NCBI GenBank assembly: GCA_026986905.1
Contig: JALSNQ010000017.1
Coordinates: 1-32,123, forward strand
DNA: 32,123 bases
Reading direction: 5' to 3'
From: Thermofilaceae archaeon
Lineage (GTDB): Archaea > Thermoproteota > Thermoprotei > Thermofilales > Thermofilaceae
The notes under the pieces were generated by a model. That model had not been told where the DNA came from and searched no databases. It worked only from the letters and a program-made list of their open reading frames with translations. Positions 1 to 6,813 of the stretch are shown here, piece after piece. Position 1 is the first letter of the stretch. Each line of letters starts with the position of its first letter. The position numbers and the translations under genes are program-made.

Positions 1-325
1 TCGCCAGCTTCTTTGCAGCTTTTTTGTCTCCACCAAGTTTCTCTACGTCCTCCCTCCCTAGAACCGCGTCAGCGCCCGCCTCCTTGGCCCTAAGAGCCAA
101 GTCCCCTGTGGCGAATACCGCCACCTTAGCCTCCTTTCCGGGCGGCGGGTGCGGAAGAGGGACGGCAACGTTAAGCCTGTTCTGGGGCTGCTTCACGTCC
201 ACGTCCTTCAAAACTACTATCATCTCCACGCTCTGACGGAACCTCCTCTTTTTCGCCTTCTTCTTGGCCTCCTCTATTGCATGCGCGAGATTGCTTTCCT
301 GAAGAATATATGACGAGACGCTCAC
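1..325 (-). CDS. rpl1: Large subunit ribosomal protein L1 (uL1), N-terminal part, cut by window edge
   Basis: The first 108 residues of archaeal L1, which forms the mobile L1 stalk and binds 23S rRNA at the E site. It can also repress its own mRNA in many prokaryotes. The conserved N-terminal pattern is visible: an [12 protein letters not shown] helix, then RRFRQSVEM, then a strand of the type [16 protein letters not shown] with a following PLPHPP turn. The start is a GTG at 323-325 whose bases overlap the TGA stop of L11 (GTGA), so the two genes are translationally coupled. No ATG is available in frame. The 3' end lies outside the window. Identification is firm from family knowledge. Confidence 0.95.
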   Translation of the reverse strand, partial: MSVSSYILQESNLAHAIEEAKKKAKKRRFRQSVEMIVVLKDVDVKQPQNRLNVAVPLPHPPPGKEAKVAVFATGDLALRAKEAGADAVLGREDVEKLGGDKKAAKKLA

Positions 326-831
326 TGGGAACTCACCTCTTCATACCCCGAAAGTATATCGTCATACACGCCTGCGTCGATCTCCTTTTGAACCTCCTTG
401 GGGCTCTTCCCCTCCACGGTAACGCCCATGCTCAACGCGGTTCCCAGGACAGTCTTAACAGCTGCCTTAAAACTCTTAGTACGCATGTCCGCCATTTTCA
501 CCTGGGCAATCTTAGCCACCTGGTCTATACTCAGGTTACCTATCGTCTCGTGGCCGGGCTGCTGGGCCCCCTTTTGCACGCCAAGCTCCTTCACTATAAG
601 CGCCGCTGTGGTGGGCGTCCCCACCTCCACTTCAAACGTCTTCTTCTCTACATCGACGGTTACCTTTACAGGCACCCTCATGCCCGCGAAGTCCTTTGTC
701 AGCTGGTTAATCCTCTGGACAACCTGCATGACGTTTAGCCCTAGGGGTCCAAGTGCGGGGCCTATCGGCGGCCCAGCAGTAGCCTTCCCTCCCTCCACCA
801 GAAAGGTGAACGTCTTCGTCTTTTCAGGCAT
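322..831 (-). CDS. rpl11: Large subunit ribosomal protein L11 (uL11)
   Basis: L11 forms the base of the GTPase-associated stalk with 23S rRNA. The N-terminal domain carries the diagnostic [13 protein letters not shown] proline/glycine motif, followed by the rRNA-binding C-terminal domain with a [12 protein letters not shown] segment; 169 residues is normal for archaea. An open frame extends three codons upstream to a GTG at 840. I prefer the ATG at 831 because GGTGA lies five bases before it, the spacing used throughout this cluster. The gene starts 12 bases after the S19 stop and overlaps the L1 start, giving a three-gene S19-L11-L1 transcription unit. S19 in front of L11 is not the usual archaeal neighbour. 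Confidence 0.96.
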   Translation of the reverse strand: MPEKTKTFTFLVEGGKATAGPPIGPALGPLGLNVMQVVQRINQLTKDFAGMRVPVKVTVDVEKKTFEVEVGTPTTAALIVKELGVQKGAQQPGHETIGNLSIDQVAKIAQVKMADMRTKSFKAAVKTVLGTALSMGVTVEGKSPKEVQKEIDAGVYDDILSGYEEVSSQ

Positions 832-843
832 GCGTCTCACCTA

Positions 844-1260
844 CTACTTGAGGGCTACGAACATCGATGAACGCGTAGCCTTCAGCCCTGGCTCGCCGTG
901 CTCCACCTTCTTCGTGGTTAACGAGAACTCGCCTAGATAGTGGCCGAGTTTCTCGGGTGTCAGTTCTACGGGCACAAACTCCTTACCGTTATACACGTGA
1001 ACCGTGACTCCGAGCATCTCGGGTATTATGACAAGGTCTCTCACATGCGTCTTTATGATCGGCGGCTTTTTACCCTCCGCGATCATTTTCTTAGCTTTAC
1101 GGATTTTTTCTAAAAGCTTTCTCTGCTCCTCGGTGAATCCTCTCTTTAGGCTTCTCCTCTGCCGCGAAGGTACAAGCTCGATGAATTTCTCCAGGGGCAT
1201 TTTTTCCAACTCCTCGACGCTATAGCCCCTGTACTGGAACTTGGCTATGGCAGCTTCCAC
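844..1260 (-). CDS. rps19: Small subunit ribosomal protein S19 (uS19)
   Basis: S19 sits in the head of the 30S subunit next to S13. The archaeal/eukaryal S15e form is clear: [19 protein letters not shown] at the N-terminus, [13 protein letters not shown], then the RNA-binding core with [19 protein letters not shown] and a [10 protein letters not shown] motif. The frame is open to a TTG at 1281, but that codon is only about 15-20 bases from the TATA box at 1294-1300 and would lie before the expected transcription start. The GTG at 1260, with GGTGGG at 1270-1275, fits better and gives 138 residues. In most archaea S19 follows L2 and precedes L22; here it is cut off from L2 by a plus-strand flavoprotein gene and leads the L11-L1 operon. 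Confidence 0.94.
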   Translation of the reverse strand: MEAAIAKFQYRGYSVEELEKMPLEKFIELVPSRQRRSLKRGFTEEQRKLLEKIRKAKKMIAEGKKPPIIKTHVRDLVIIPEMLGVTVHVYNGKEFVPVELTPEKLGHYLGEFSLTTKKVEHGEPGLKATRSSMFVALK

Positions 1261-1293
1261 AGAGTAGCACCCACCATTCAATCAGGGATGCAC

Positions 1294-1300
1294 ATATAAA
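1294..1300 (-). promoter_or_regulatory. TATA box for the S19-L11-L1 unit
   Basis: The minus strand reads TTTATAT here, about 37 bases before the chosen S19 GTG. With archaeal TATA-to-start-site spacing, transcription would begin near 1271-1275, just before or within the GGTGGG ribosome binding site. Confidence 0.55.
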
Positions 1301-1432
1301 TTCTACGTGGGGCGTCAGCCTGACTGCGTGACGCCATTTTAGTAGCGCCTCCGCCGTAGTCTTCATCGCCCCGAGAGGGAAATGGGGTTGAACTATATAT
1401 TGATAGTTTATTAACTACATATATTCAAAAGA

Positions 1433-1441
1433 GTATATATG
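1433..1441 (+). promoter_or_regulatory. TATA box for the flavoprotein gene
   Basis: An AT-rich run (GTATATATG) is centred about 30 bases before the ATG at 1467. That spacing predicts a leaderless or almost leaderless mRNA, in line with the absence of any GGTGA-type site. Other TATA-like runs occur at 1393-1400 and 1407-1422, so the exact box is uncertain. Confidence 0.45.
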
Positions 1442-1466
1442 ATTATAAAATGCCATCGCACATGAG

Positions 1467-2636
1467 ATGGCTAGAATAGTCGTAGTGGGGGGCGGTTTTG
1501 CCGGTTATAGTGCGCTGAAAACCTTTCGAGAAAAACGCCTCACAGACTCTCACGAGATAGTACTTATAGACCCTTCCCCCCGCTTCGTGTATCTCCCCTC
1601 ACTCCCCTACCTCCTCTCCGGGAAGAAAAGTATAGACGATATATCGGAGCCGTTTTCCACTATAGCAAGGCGCCTGGGATTTAACTATGTAAGAGGCGCT
1701 GTTTATAGAGTAGTTACTGCCGATAAGAAGGTACACCTAGAAGACGGCAGCACTATAGCGTACGACTACCTCCTAATAACAGCTGGGGCGAGGCCGGAAT
1801 TCTACAACATACCTGGAGCTGATAAAACGTACGCCGCGTGGAGGCTCGGCCACTACATAAAGTTGGCGGAAGCGCTTAGGGAGGCTAACAGCGCGGCAGT
1901 TATCGGCGGAGGCCTCACGGGGGTAGAAGTGGCAGGAGAACTAGCTGAAAAACTGGGCCCCGGCAACATAACTATTATAGAGAAAATGGAGAGACTAGTC
2001 CCCTTCCTAAACAATAGAAGAGCCTCGGAAAAAGCCAGGCTCTTCCTGGAGGAAAAGGGGCTCAACGTCGTTACGGGTAAAGGCGTGACAATGGTAGAAG
2101 GGGGCAAAAAGGTCGTACTTGAGGGCGGTGAAAGATTGGAGGCAGACCTCGTCGTATGGACTGTAGGTATTAGAGCTGTTAGAATAGAATTCGATAAAGA
2201 GCCTGAAAGGGCTGGTAGGGGGTGGCTAAAGGTTGACGGCCAGATGAGAGTTATAGGTCTAAGAGACGTATACGCCGCCGGCGATATAACCGCCTATAAA
2301 TACAACAACGGCTTTTCGTCAAAAATGGCCGAAGAAGCCATTCTGCAAGGACGCGTAGCAGCCCTAAACATAGCTTCAAAAATCCTAGGCAAAGGAGGGG
2401 GTACAGAACACAAGCCCATATTTACGACGGAACGCCCGAAAACGCTTTTCTCGCTAGGCTTTAACAGGGGGCTTCTCGTGTGGAACCGCATAGTACACTT
2501 TGGCCGCTTCCCCTACACCGCCAAGATGACTATAGAACACATAGTTATGAGCGATGTGAAAGGCCGTCCACTGGGAAGCCTACTTGCGAGACTCGAGGTG
2601 GCAACTATAAAACTCCTTAACCGTGTTCTCGGCTAA
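1467..2636 (+). CDS. NADH dehydrogenase type II-like FAD/NAD(P)-dependent oxidoreductase
   Basis: A 389-residue two-dinucleotide-binding-domain flavoprotein. The FAD Rossmann motif VVGGGFAG is at residues 6-13, the NAD(P)H motif VIGGGLTGVEVAGEL at about 145-159, and the second FAD contact DVYAAGD near 267-273. No redox CxxC pair is visible, which argues against a thioredoxin-reductase or dihydrolipoamide type and favours the NDH-2/sulfide:quinone reductase branch. The amphipathic basic C-terminus could dock on the membrane, where such enzymes reduce quinone. The cysteine pattern needed for sulfide oxidation is absent, so NADH:quinone reductase is the better guess. It is the only plus-strand gene in the ribosomal region and sits exactly at the S19/L2 break. 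Its 3' end converges on L2 with an 11-base gap. Confidence 0.85.
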   Translation: MARIVVVGGGFAGYSALKTFREKRLTDSHEIVLIDPSPRFVYLPSLPYLLSGKKSIDDISEPFSTIARRLGFNYVRGAVYRVVTADKKVHLEDGSTIAYDYLLITAGARPEFYNIPGADKTYAAWRLGHYIKLAEALREANSAAVIGGGLTGVEVAGELAEKLGPGNITIIEKMERLVPFLNNRRASEKARLFLEEKGLNVVTGKGVTMVEGGKKVVLEGGERLEADLVVWTVGIRAVRIEFDKEPERAGRGWLKVDGQMRVIGLRDVYAAGDITAYKYNNGFSSKMAEEAILQGRVAALNIASKILGKGGGTEHKPIFTTERPKTLFSLGFNRGLLVWNRIVHFGRFPYTAKMTIEHIVMSDVKGRPLGSLLARLEVATIKLLNRVLG

Positions 2637-2646
2637 AAATGGAAAA
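2636..2646 (-). terminator. T-rich terminator after L2
   Basis: On the minus strand the bases just after the L2 stop read two runs of five T separated by CCA. Archaeal transcription usually stops at such T-tracts. It overlaps the end of the convergent flavoprotein gene. Confidence 0.35.
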
Positions 2647-2647
2647 A

Positions 2648-3373
2648 TTAACCCTTTCTCCTACCGGTACGCCTAGCCGCTATGTGGCCGACTTTACGGC
2701 CCGGAGGCGCGTTCCGCGGAGCAGGTGTTAAGCCCTTCGGATGGTGCCCGCCGCCTGCCGGGTGCGCATACGGCGACATAGCCTTTCCACGCACCGTGGG
2801 GTACTTGAACGACTTCGCCTTGGACCAGTGGTGCATCTTACCGGCTTTAAGGAAGGGTTTCTCCGTTCTACCGCCGCCGGCAGCGATGCCTATAGTTACA
2901 CGCGAGTCCCTACTAACTTCCTTCACCTTCTTTGAGGGGAGCTGTATGAGAGTCTTGCCGCCGCTGTGCGCCAGCACTGTGACGTATGCCCCGTTGCTAC
3001 GGGCCAGCTTGCCCCCATCCCCAGGCCTTATTTCTACGTTGAAGACCATGCTCCCCTCAGGGACGTTTCCAATCGCCACTATACTGCCTAGATTCTGCGG
3101 GGCATTAGCTCCGTAGTATATCTTCTGCCCCACAGCGAGGCCCTCCGGAGGTATCATCAGCATCTCGCTTCCATCCTCAAACACTACCCGGGCCAGCGGT
3201 AGGCCTCTACCCGGCTCATGCATAAGCTCTTTTACAACGCCTACCTTTACCTTCTTCTTGAACTCCTCCGGGTTGTACGGGGGATAACGGGCAGGCCCTA
3301 TACGCTTCCACCCAGGGTTGCGGAAGACAGAGCCGCCGCGCCCCCTACGCTGGACGAGTAGCCGCTTACCCAT
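2648..3373 (-). CDS. rpl2: Large subunit ribosomal protein L2 (uL2)
   Basis: L2 binds 23S rRNA at the peptidyl-transferase region and helps join the subunits. Seen here: N-terminal basic RRGRGGSVFR, an OB-fold/SH3-like RNA-binding core, the GGGRTEKPFLKAG segment, and the highly conserved loop VRGKAMSPYAHPAGGGHH with the histidine that lies near the peptidyl-transferase centre. The tail is PPGRKVGHIAARRTGRRKG. The length of 241 residues is typical of archaea. ATG start; it follows L23 by 14 bases and ends the L3-L4-L23-L2 unit. In the usual order S19 would follow; here the cluster ends. Confidence 0.97.
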   Translation of the reverse strand: MGKRLLVQRRGRGGSVFRNPGWKRIGPARYPPYNPEEFKKKVKVGVVKELMHEPGRGLPLARVVFEDGSEMLMIPPEGLAVGQKIYYGANAPQNLGSIVAIGNVPEGSMVFNVEIRPGDGGKLARSNGAYVTVLAHSGGKTLIQLPSKKVKEVSRDSRVTIGIAAGGGRTEKPFLKAGKMHHWSKAKSFKYPTVRGKAMSPYAHPAGGGHHPKGLTPAPRNAPPGRKVGHIAARRTGRRKG

Positions 3374-3387
3374 CTCAATTCACACCT

Positions 3388-3654
3388 CTACAGTATGCCC
3401 ATCCGGGACGCTATATCGACAGCCGAGTATTCAGGCGCAAGCTTCACATAAGCTTTTTTCTCGCCCCTAGGCGTTATCAGCGTGTTCACCTTCGAAACCT
3501 TTACTCCAAGCATGCTCTCAACAGCCTTCTTTATCTGACTCTTTGTAGCATTCCTTTCGACAATGAATACTAGAACATTGTTCTCCTCCATGAGCATTAG
3601 CGTCTTCTCGGTGACATGGGGCTTCCTAATCACATGTACATACTCCTCACTCAC
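3388..3654 (-). CDS. rpl23: Large subunit ribosomal protein L23 (uL23)
   Basis: L23 lines the peptide exit tunnel opening and is the docking site for SRP and the Sec translocon. At 88 residues this is the short archaeal form. Visible are the [17 protein letters not shown] start typical of the family, the [16 protein letters not shown] helix and the [17 protein letters not shown] strand pair. The ATG start overlaps the L4 stop (ATGA) and is preceded by GGTGGTGA, so L4 and L23 are translationally coupled. Confidence 0.96.
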   Translation of the reverse strand: MSEEYVHVIRKPHVTEKTLMLMEENNVLVFIVERNATKSQIKKAVESMLGVKVSKVNTLITPRGEKKAYVKLAPEYSAVDIASRMGIL

Positions 3655-4421
3655 ATTTCACCACCCATCTTCTCCTCAATCATCTTTAAAGCCGAGACCG
3701 TGTACAGGGTTAGCCGTCCAGGCTCGCCGCCCGGAGCCAGATGTTCAACGTTTAGAACATCCACGGAGGCTACATCCACGCCCGGAAGGTTCCTAGCGGC
3801 CCTAACTATTCCCTGATCCTCCCCTACAACTATCAAAACGCTTTTAGGAACCTTATAGCGGCGCCCACGCATCTTGCCCCTACCGGCTCTTACACGCTTC
3901 CCCTCCTTGGCTCTCTCCACGTCATCCCAGAGCCCCAGCTTCTCCAATACCTCCTTCACCTTCCTCGTCTTCTTTAAAGCCTGGAACTCGTCGACCACCA
4001 CAACAGGCAACTCCCTTTCTCCAACCCTATGGCCACGCGCAGCCACCAAGTCCCGTAGGGCCGTGGCCGCAAGAGCCGATGCAACCGCCAGCCTCTTCTC
4101 CTTCCTGTTAATCCTCTCCCGAATAACTTTCTCCACCTTCGGCGGATGCGCCCTACGGCCACCCACCGCCTGGACGACCCTAGCCGCCCTCGAGCCACCC
4201 TTTATCCTAGCCACCCTGGCCACGCCGTGGCCTACACCCCAGCTCTCAGCCGTTGTCCTTAGCCCCGCTAGGGGGTCGGTGCCCTTCGGCTGTAGCCTCG
4301 ACGTCCTAATCGCCAACACGGCTCTCCGTATAAGATCCCTCCTAACAGGGGTGGCGAAGACCGCTGGCAGCTCTACCTCATCAACCTTCTCCCCGTCCAA
4401 ACCGTAGACCGGAACCTTCAT
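3651..4421 (-). CDS. rpl4: Large subunit ribosomal protein L4 (uL4)
   Basis: L4 extends a loop into the exit tunnel. Archaeal L4 features are visible: the short [18 protein letters not shown] start, RRDLIRRAV and the tunnel-loop region with RVARIKGGS, followed by an Arg/Lys-rich part with [15 protein letters not shown]. The annotated start is the ATG at 4421, preceded by GGTGA at the standard five-base spacing; an in-frame GTG lies three codons upstream at 4430. This gives 256 residues, normal for archaea. It lies downstream of L3 and overlaps L23. Confidence 0.96.
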   Translation of the reverse strand: MKVPVYGLDGEKVDEVELPAVFATPVRRDLIRRAVLAIRTSRLQPKGTDPLAGLRTTAESWGVGHGVARVARIKGGSRAARVVQAVGGRRAHPPKVEKVIRERINRKEKRLAVASALAATALRDLVAARGHRVGERELPVVVVDEFQALKKTRKVKEVLEKLGLWDDVERAKEGKRVRAGRGKMRGRRYKVPKSVLIVVGEDQGIVRAARNLPGVDVASVDVLNVEHLAPGGEPGRLTLYTVSALKMIEEKMGGEM

Positions 4422-4432
4422 GGCCTTCACCC

Positions 4433-5455
4433 TTATGCCTGTGGCCAGGGCAGCGTGCTGATATAAGTTATCCTAGGAGGCTCCCTCTCGACGTCGGGGG
4501 GCCTCACGGGGAACCTCATCTTTACCAGCCGCTTAGCGGGGCCGGGCACGCTACCCTCTAGCAACACGTACATGGACCTTATCAACCCGTAGTGGGGCCA
4601 GCCGCCCTTCGGGTTTATGTCATCCGTTTTCCTCTTCTCCTCGTCCATCAGGTTCCCTATCTTCAGTATACGTTTATTATAATCCGTCCTCTGATGATAC
4701 CCCATCTGTCCGGGGAAGGGGGTATAGAACATTATAGACGCCGACGTAGGCCCCACGCTACCTATTCTACGGCTACCCTTTCTATGCTTATGCCAGCGCG
4801 GCATTTCACGTACACCATAACGCTTTATGACGCCCTGGTAACCCTTACCCTTAGTTACCGCCAACACGTCAATATACTGCCCCTCCTCGAACACCTGGTC
4901 AACCGTGATCTGCTTGCCAAGATTCTCCTCGAGGAATTTAAGCGCCGCCTCGACATCACCCCCCACTCCTATCTCAAACACTTCCGGCTTCTTCCTGTGA
5001 ATCCCCGCTAGCCTCGGCTGCATGGCAACTATTGCGCGCAGCTCCTTTATCTCGCCCTTTACCTCCTCAAGCTTTTTCCTCTGCTCCTCACTATACCCCT
5101 CCTTCTTAGGCGTGGTAAAAACCCTGCTCAGGTCGGCCGGCAGGCCGTCCATCCATACCTCAGCGACCGCGCGGAGACCATAAAAGCTCCCACTATACGC
5201 CCTGTACCCTACTATAAGTATCGGCGGAGTCTCGATGACGGTTGCTGGCCGTATAACCTCCTGGCCGTAGAAGGGGCTGTTCTTGTTGTCCTCTATTTTA
5301 ACAACATGCAACATGCCGACTTTGTAGCCGGCGAAGCCTAGTAGACCCTCACGTCCGGGGTCAACCCACTTCCTCACCCTAGCTATAGGGCTCCTCGCCC
5401 TCTTCCTAGGGTAATAGGCCATTGAACCGTGGCGAGACGTATGACCCTTAGCCAT
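4433..5455 (-). CDS. rpl3: Large subunit ribosomal protein L3 (uL3)
   Basis: L3 reaches the peptidyl-transferase centre and binds the sarcin-ricin region. The 340-residue archaeal/eukaryal form shows the N-terminal GSMAYYPRKRARSPIARVRKW tail and the core with VTKGKGYQGVIKRYGV and PRWHKHRKGSRRIGS. The later GQMGYHQRTDYNKRI stretch is the conserved W-finger/histidine area. ATG start with GGTG eight bases before it. It is first in the L3-L4-L23-L2 unit and probably has its own promoter in the 62-base gap behind the SPOUT gene. Confidence 0.97.
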   Translation of the reverse strand: MAKGHTSRHGSMAYYPRKRARSPIARVRKWVDPGREGLLGFAGYKVGMLHVVKIEDNKNSPFYGQEVIRPATVIETPPILIVGYRAYSGSFYGLRAVAEVWMDGLPADLSRVFTTPKKEGYSEEQRKKLEEVKGEIKELRAIVAMQPRLAGIHRKKPEVFEIGVGGDVEAALKFLEENLGKQITVDQVFEEGQYIDVLAVTKGKGYQGVIKRYGVREMPRWHKHRKGSRRIGSVGPTSASIMFYTPFPGQMGYHQRTDYNKRILKIGNLMDEEKRKTDDINPKGGWPHYGLIRSMYVLLEGSVPGPAKRLVKMRFPVRPPDVEREPPRITYISTLPWPQA

Positions 5456-5493
5456 CCGCTAGCACCTCGAACCCGCATCAAGTTTTACTGCAG

Positions 5494-5504
5494 CCTTAAA
5501 AATT
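5494..5504 (-). promoter_or_regulatory. TATA-like box for L3 operon
   Basis: The minus strand reads AATTTTTAAGG in the 62-base gap between the SPOUT gene and L3, about 40-50 bases before the L3 ATG. This leaves room for a short leader with a GGTG site. Internal promoter; read-through from the SPOUT gene is equally possible. Confidence 0.4.
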
Positions 5505-5517
5505 ACTCGGTGCCCGC

Positions 5518-6342
5518 TCAGTCGACGAGCACGTTAACAATAGCCAAAGAGGCGTGAACGGCCTCCAGTGTACGAACCGTACGCGCACCCTGTCCTGGAA
5601 TAAAATTAACAACGGCATCGACTCGTTCCTCAAGAGAAAAGCCCTCATCATCGGCGACCTCGTATAGCCCCCTAGCCCAAAGCCCGAAGAGCAAGGCCAC
5701 GCCTTTCCCGAGGGGTATACTGCGGAAAAAGTCGAATACTCCTCTTACATCTCTGCCTTTACGAGAGGTCGCTACGATGACGGCTCCCCTTCCCCTAAAA
5801 GTTTTTATAGCATCGCCGAGGCCTTCCGCCACGCTCACGGTGTACCTCCAATAAAAGGGGGGTCTACCATTCTCCAACACCCATTTCCCGCCTCGCTTCT
5901 TAATTAATACAAGATCGCCAACCCTGGCGCCGCCCTTAACACGTATAGGCGAACCTAGGCCTGCATCCACATACACGTAGCCCTTCTCCTTCTCCACAAC
6001 AAGCCCTTCCCTATACTCCGCCTCATCGCCCTTCCTGGGATGGGAGGGCGCGGCTATCGGCGGTGCCACGCCTACATATTTTAGGCTCTTTTTCCGGGGA
6101 AAAATCTTCTTGCGAAGATACTGGGGTACAGAGAGATAACTCATCACGTCCACTAAATATCGAGGGGAGACGCCTCCTTCCTTGTACACAACTATCTCCT
6201 CCACCCTATAGACCACGAGCGCCCTCGCTAAAAGCGCCGCATAAAAAGTGCGTAGCGGCTCGTCAACCTCCCTGAAGAGCGAGGAGGGCACCGCTAAGTA
6301 ACGCGGATGCCTCGGCCAAGGCGGAGTACTGCTACCCGCCAA
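5518..6342 (-). CDS. SPOUT-family RNA/protein methyltransferase next to L3 (PF02598-type)
   Basis: A 274-residue protein of the archaeal SPOUT superfamily related to human SPOUT1/C9orf114 and yeast Sfm1, whose genes commonly sit in front of rpl3 in archaea. Visible: an N-terminal LAVPSSLF strand and VYRVEEIVVY, then an inserted OB-like part (about residues 105-160, KGYVYVDAGLGSPIRV), and the C-terminal SAM-knot region with a VIVATSRKGRD strand and the late VVNFIPGQGARTVRTLEA knot with its G-Q-G. Likely SAM-dependent modification of a ribosomal component; target unknown. The start is a TTG at 6342, since the LAVPSSL strand begins close to it and no ATG or GTG is available upstream. It begins two bases after the mini-protein stop. 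Confidence 0.82.
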   Translation of the reverse strand: MAGSSTPPWPRHPRYLAVPSSLFREVDEPLRTFYAALLARALVVYRVEEIVVYKEGGVSPRYLVDVMSYLSVPQYLRKKIFPRKKSLKYVGVAPPIAAPSHPRKGDEAEYREGLVVEKEKGYVYVDAGLGSPIRVKGGARVGDLVLIKKRGGKWVLENGRPPFYWRYTVSVAEGLGDAIKTFRGRGAVIVATSRKGRDVRGVFDFFRSIPLGKGVALLFGLWARGLYEVADDEGFSLEERVDAVVNFIPGQGARTVRTLEAVHASLAIVNVLVD

Positions 6343-6344
6343 GA

Positions 6345-6434
6345 CTACTTGCCCTTCTTACCCTTCTCGCGTTTCTGGCTCCTAGCCTTCTTCTCGACAT
6401 CGAAGAATATCGACGTCCTCTGACGGCCGCCCAT
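6345..6434 (-). CDS. 29-residue highly basic mini-protein, unknown
   Basis: A short ORF of 29 residues with ATG start: M-G-G-R-Q-R-T-S-I-F-F-D-V-E-K-K-A-R-S-Q-K-R-E-K-G-K-K-G-K. Twelve residues are Arg or Lys, concentrated in the C-terminal half, which looks like an rRNA-binding tail after a short TSIFFDVEK segment. It has its own promoter-like TATA at 6471-6478, a GGTGA site eight bases before the ATG, and a stop two bases before the SPOUT gene. This arrangement supports a real gene. It could be a small ribosomal protein of the sort found only by archaeal ribosome structures, or a leader peptide for the SPOUT gene. I do not recognise the family. Confidence 0.6.
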   Translation of the reverse strand: MGGRQRTSIFFDVEKKARSQKREKGKKGK

Positions 6435-6470
6435 CTAGCCTTTCACCCAGAATCGCTATATCAGCTTCGG

Positions 6471-6478
6471 TTATAATT
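6471..6478 (-). promoter_or_regulatory. TATA box for mini-protein/SPOUT unit
   Basis: The minus strand reads AATTATAA right at the end of the winged-helix gene, about 40 bases before the mini-protein ATG. The expected transcription start near 6449 would leave a leader of about 15 bases that just includes GGTGA. Confidence 0.45.
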
Positions 6479-6480
6479 GT

Positions 6481-6693
6481 TTACTCAACCGCCGCCCAGT
6501 AGGCCATCTTGCCTCTACGCTCCTCCTTGACCTTTCCCTCCTTTAGAAGTATCCTAAGCACGTAGAATACTTGACTGTGGGAAAGACCTAGGTCTCGGAC
6601 TATCTCGATAGTGGGGACGGGGCCGTGTTTTCTCAGGTAGTCGTATATTAGCTTCTTTCTTTCAACTATTTTCTCAGTTACTTTTCTCGGCAT
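6481..6693 (-). CDS. Small winged-helix DNA-binding protein
   Basis: A 70-residue protein consisting almost wholly of a winged helix-turn-helix: helix 1 KKLIYDYLRKHG, helix 2 TIEIVRDLG, recognition helix LSHSQVFYVLRILLKEG, then a wing with VKEERRGKMAYWAAVE. It resembles MarR/ArsR/Lrp-like small crenarchaeal regulators. The start is an ATG with GGTGA six bases ahead. It lies between secY and the SPOUT-L3 unit, in a ribosomal-protein region. A 15-bp imperfect palindrome at 6707-6721, just before its ribosome binding site, could be an autoregulatory operator. Whether it controls neighbouring ribosomal genes is unknown. Confidence 0.75.
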   Translation of the reverse strand: MPRKVTEKIVERKKLIYDYLRKHGPVPTIEIVRDLGLSHSQVFYVLRILLKEGKVKEERRGKMAYWAAVE

Positions 6694-6706
6694 AATATTT
6701 CACCTG

Positions 6707-6721
6707 ATTACATGTAGTAAT
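6707..6721. promoter_or_regulatory. Inverted repeat before the winged-helix gene, candidate operator
   Basis: ATTAC-ATGTA-GTAAT: five-base arms around a five-base centre, located between the AT-rich promoter area and the GGTGA of the regulator gene. Position and symmetry fit a dimeric repressor site for autoregulation; this is inference. Confidence 0.4.
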
Positions 6722-6796
6722 GATATTCACTAATAAGAATTGTTCTTCGCGAAAGCGCATCTACGGAAAACTCTTCGCAAAATATACTGGCAGTGT

Positions 6797-6803
6797 CAAA
6801 AAA
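6797..6803 (-). terminator. T-tract after secY
   Basis: The minus strand has a run of six T (TATTTTTTGAC) about 12-18 bases after the secY stop, consistent with an archaeal U-tract terminator closing the S8-to-SecY unit. Confidence 0.4.
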
Positions 6804-6813
6804 TATACCTGGC

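Noticed and set aside
277-940. Long plus-strand frames opposite L11 and S19
   Set aside because: They are shadows of well-identified ribosomal genes, with no promoter or recognisable domain.
1467-2636. Sulfide:quinone reductase as identity of the flavoprotein
   Set aside because: No cysteine pair that this enzyme needs is visible; NDH-2-like is safer.
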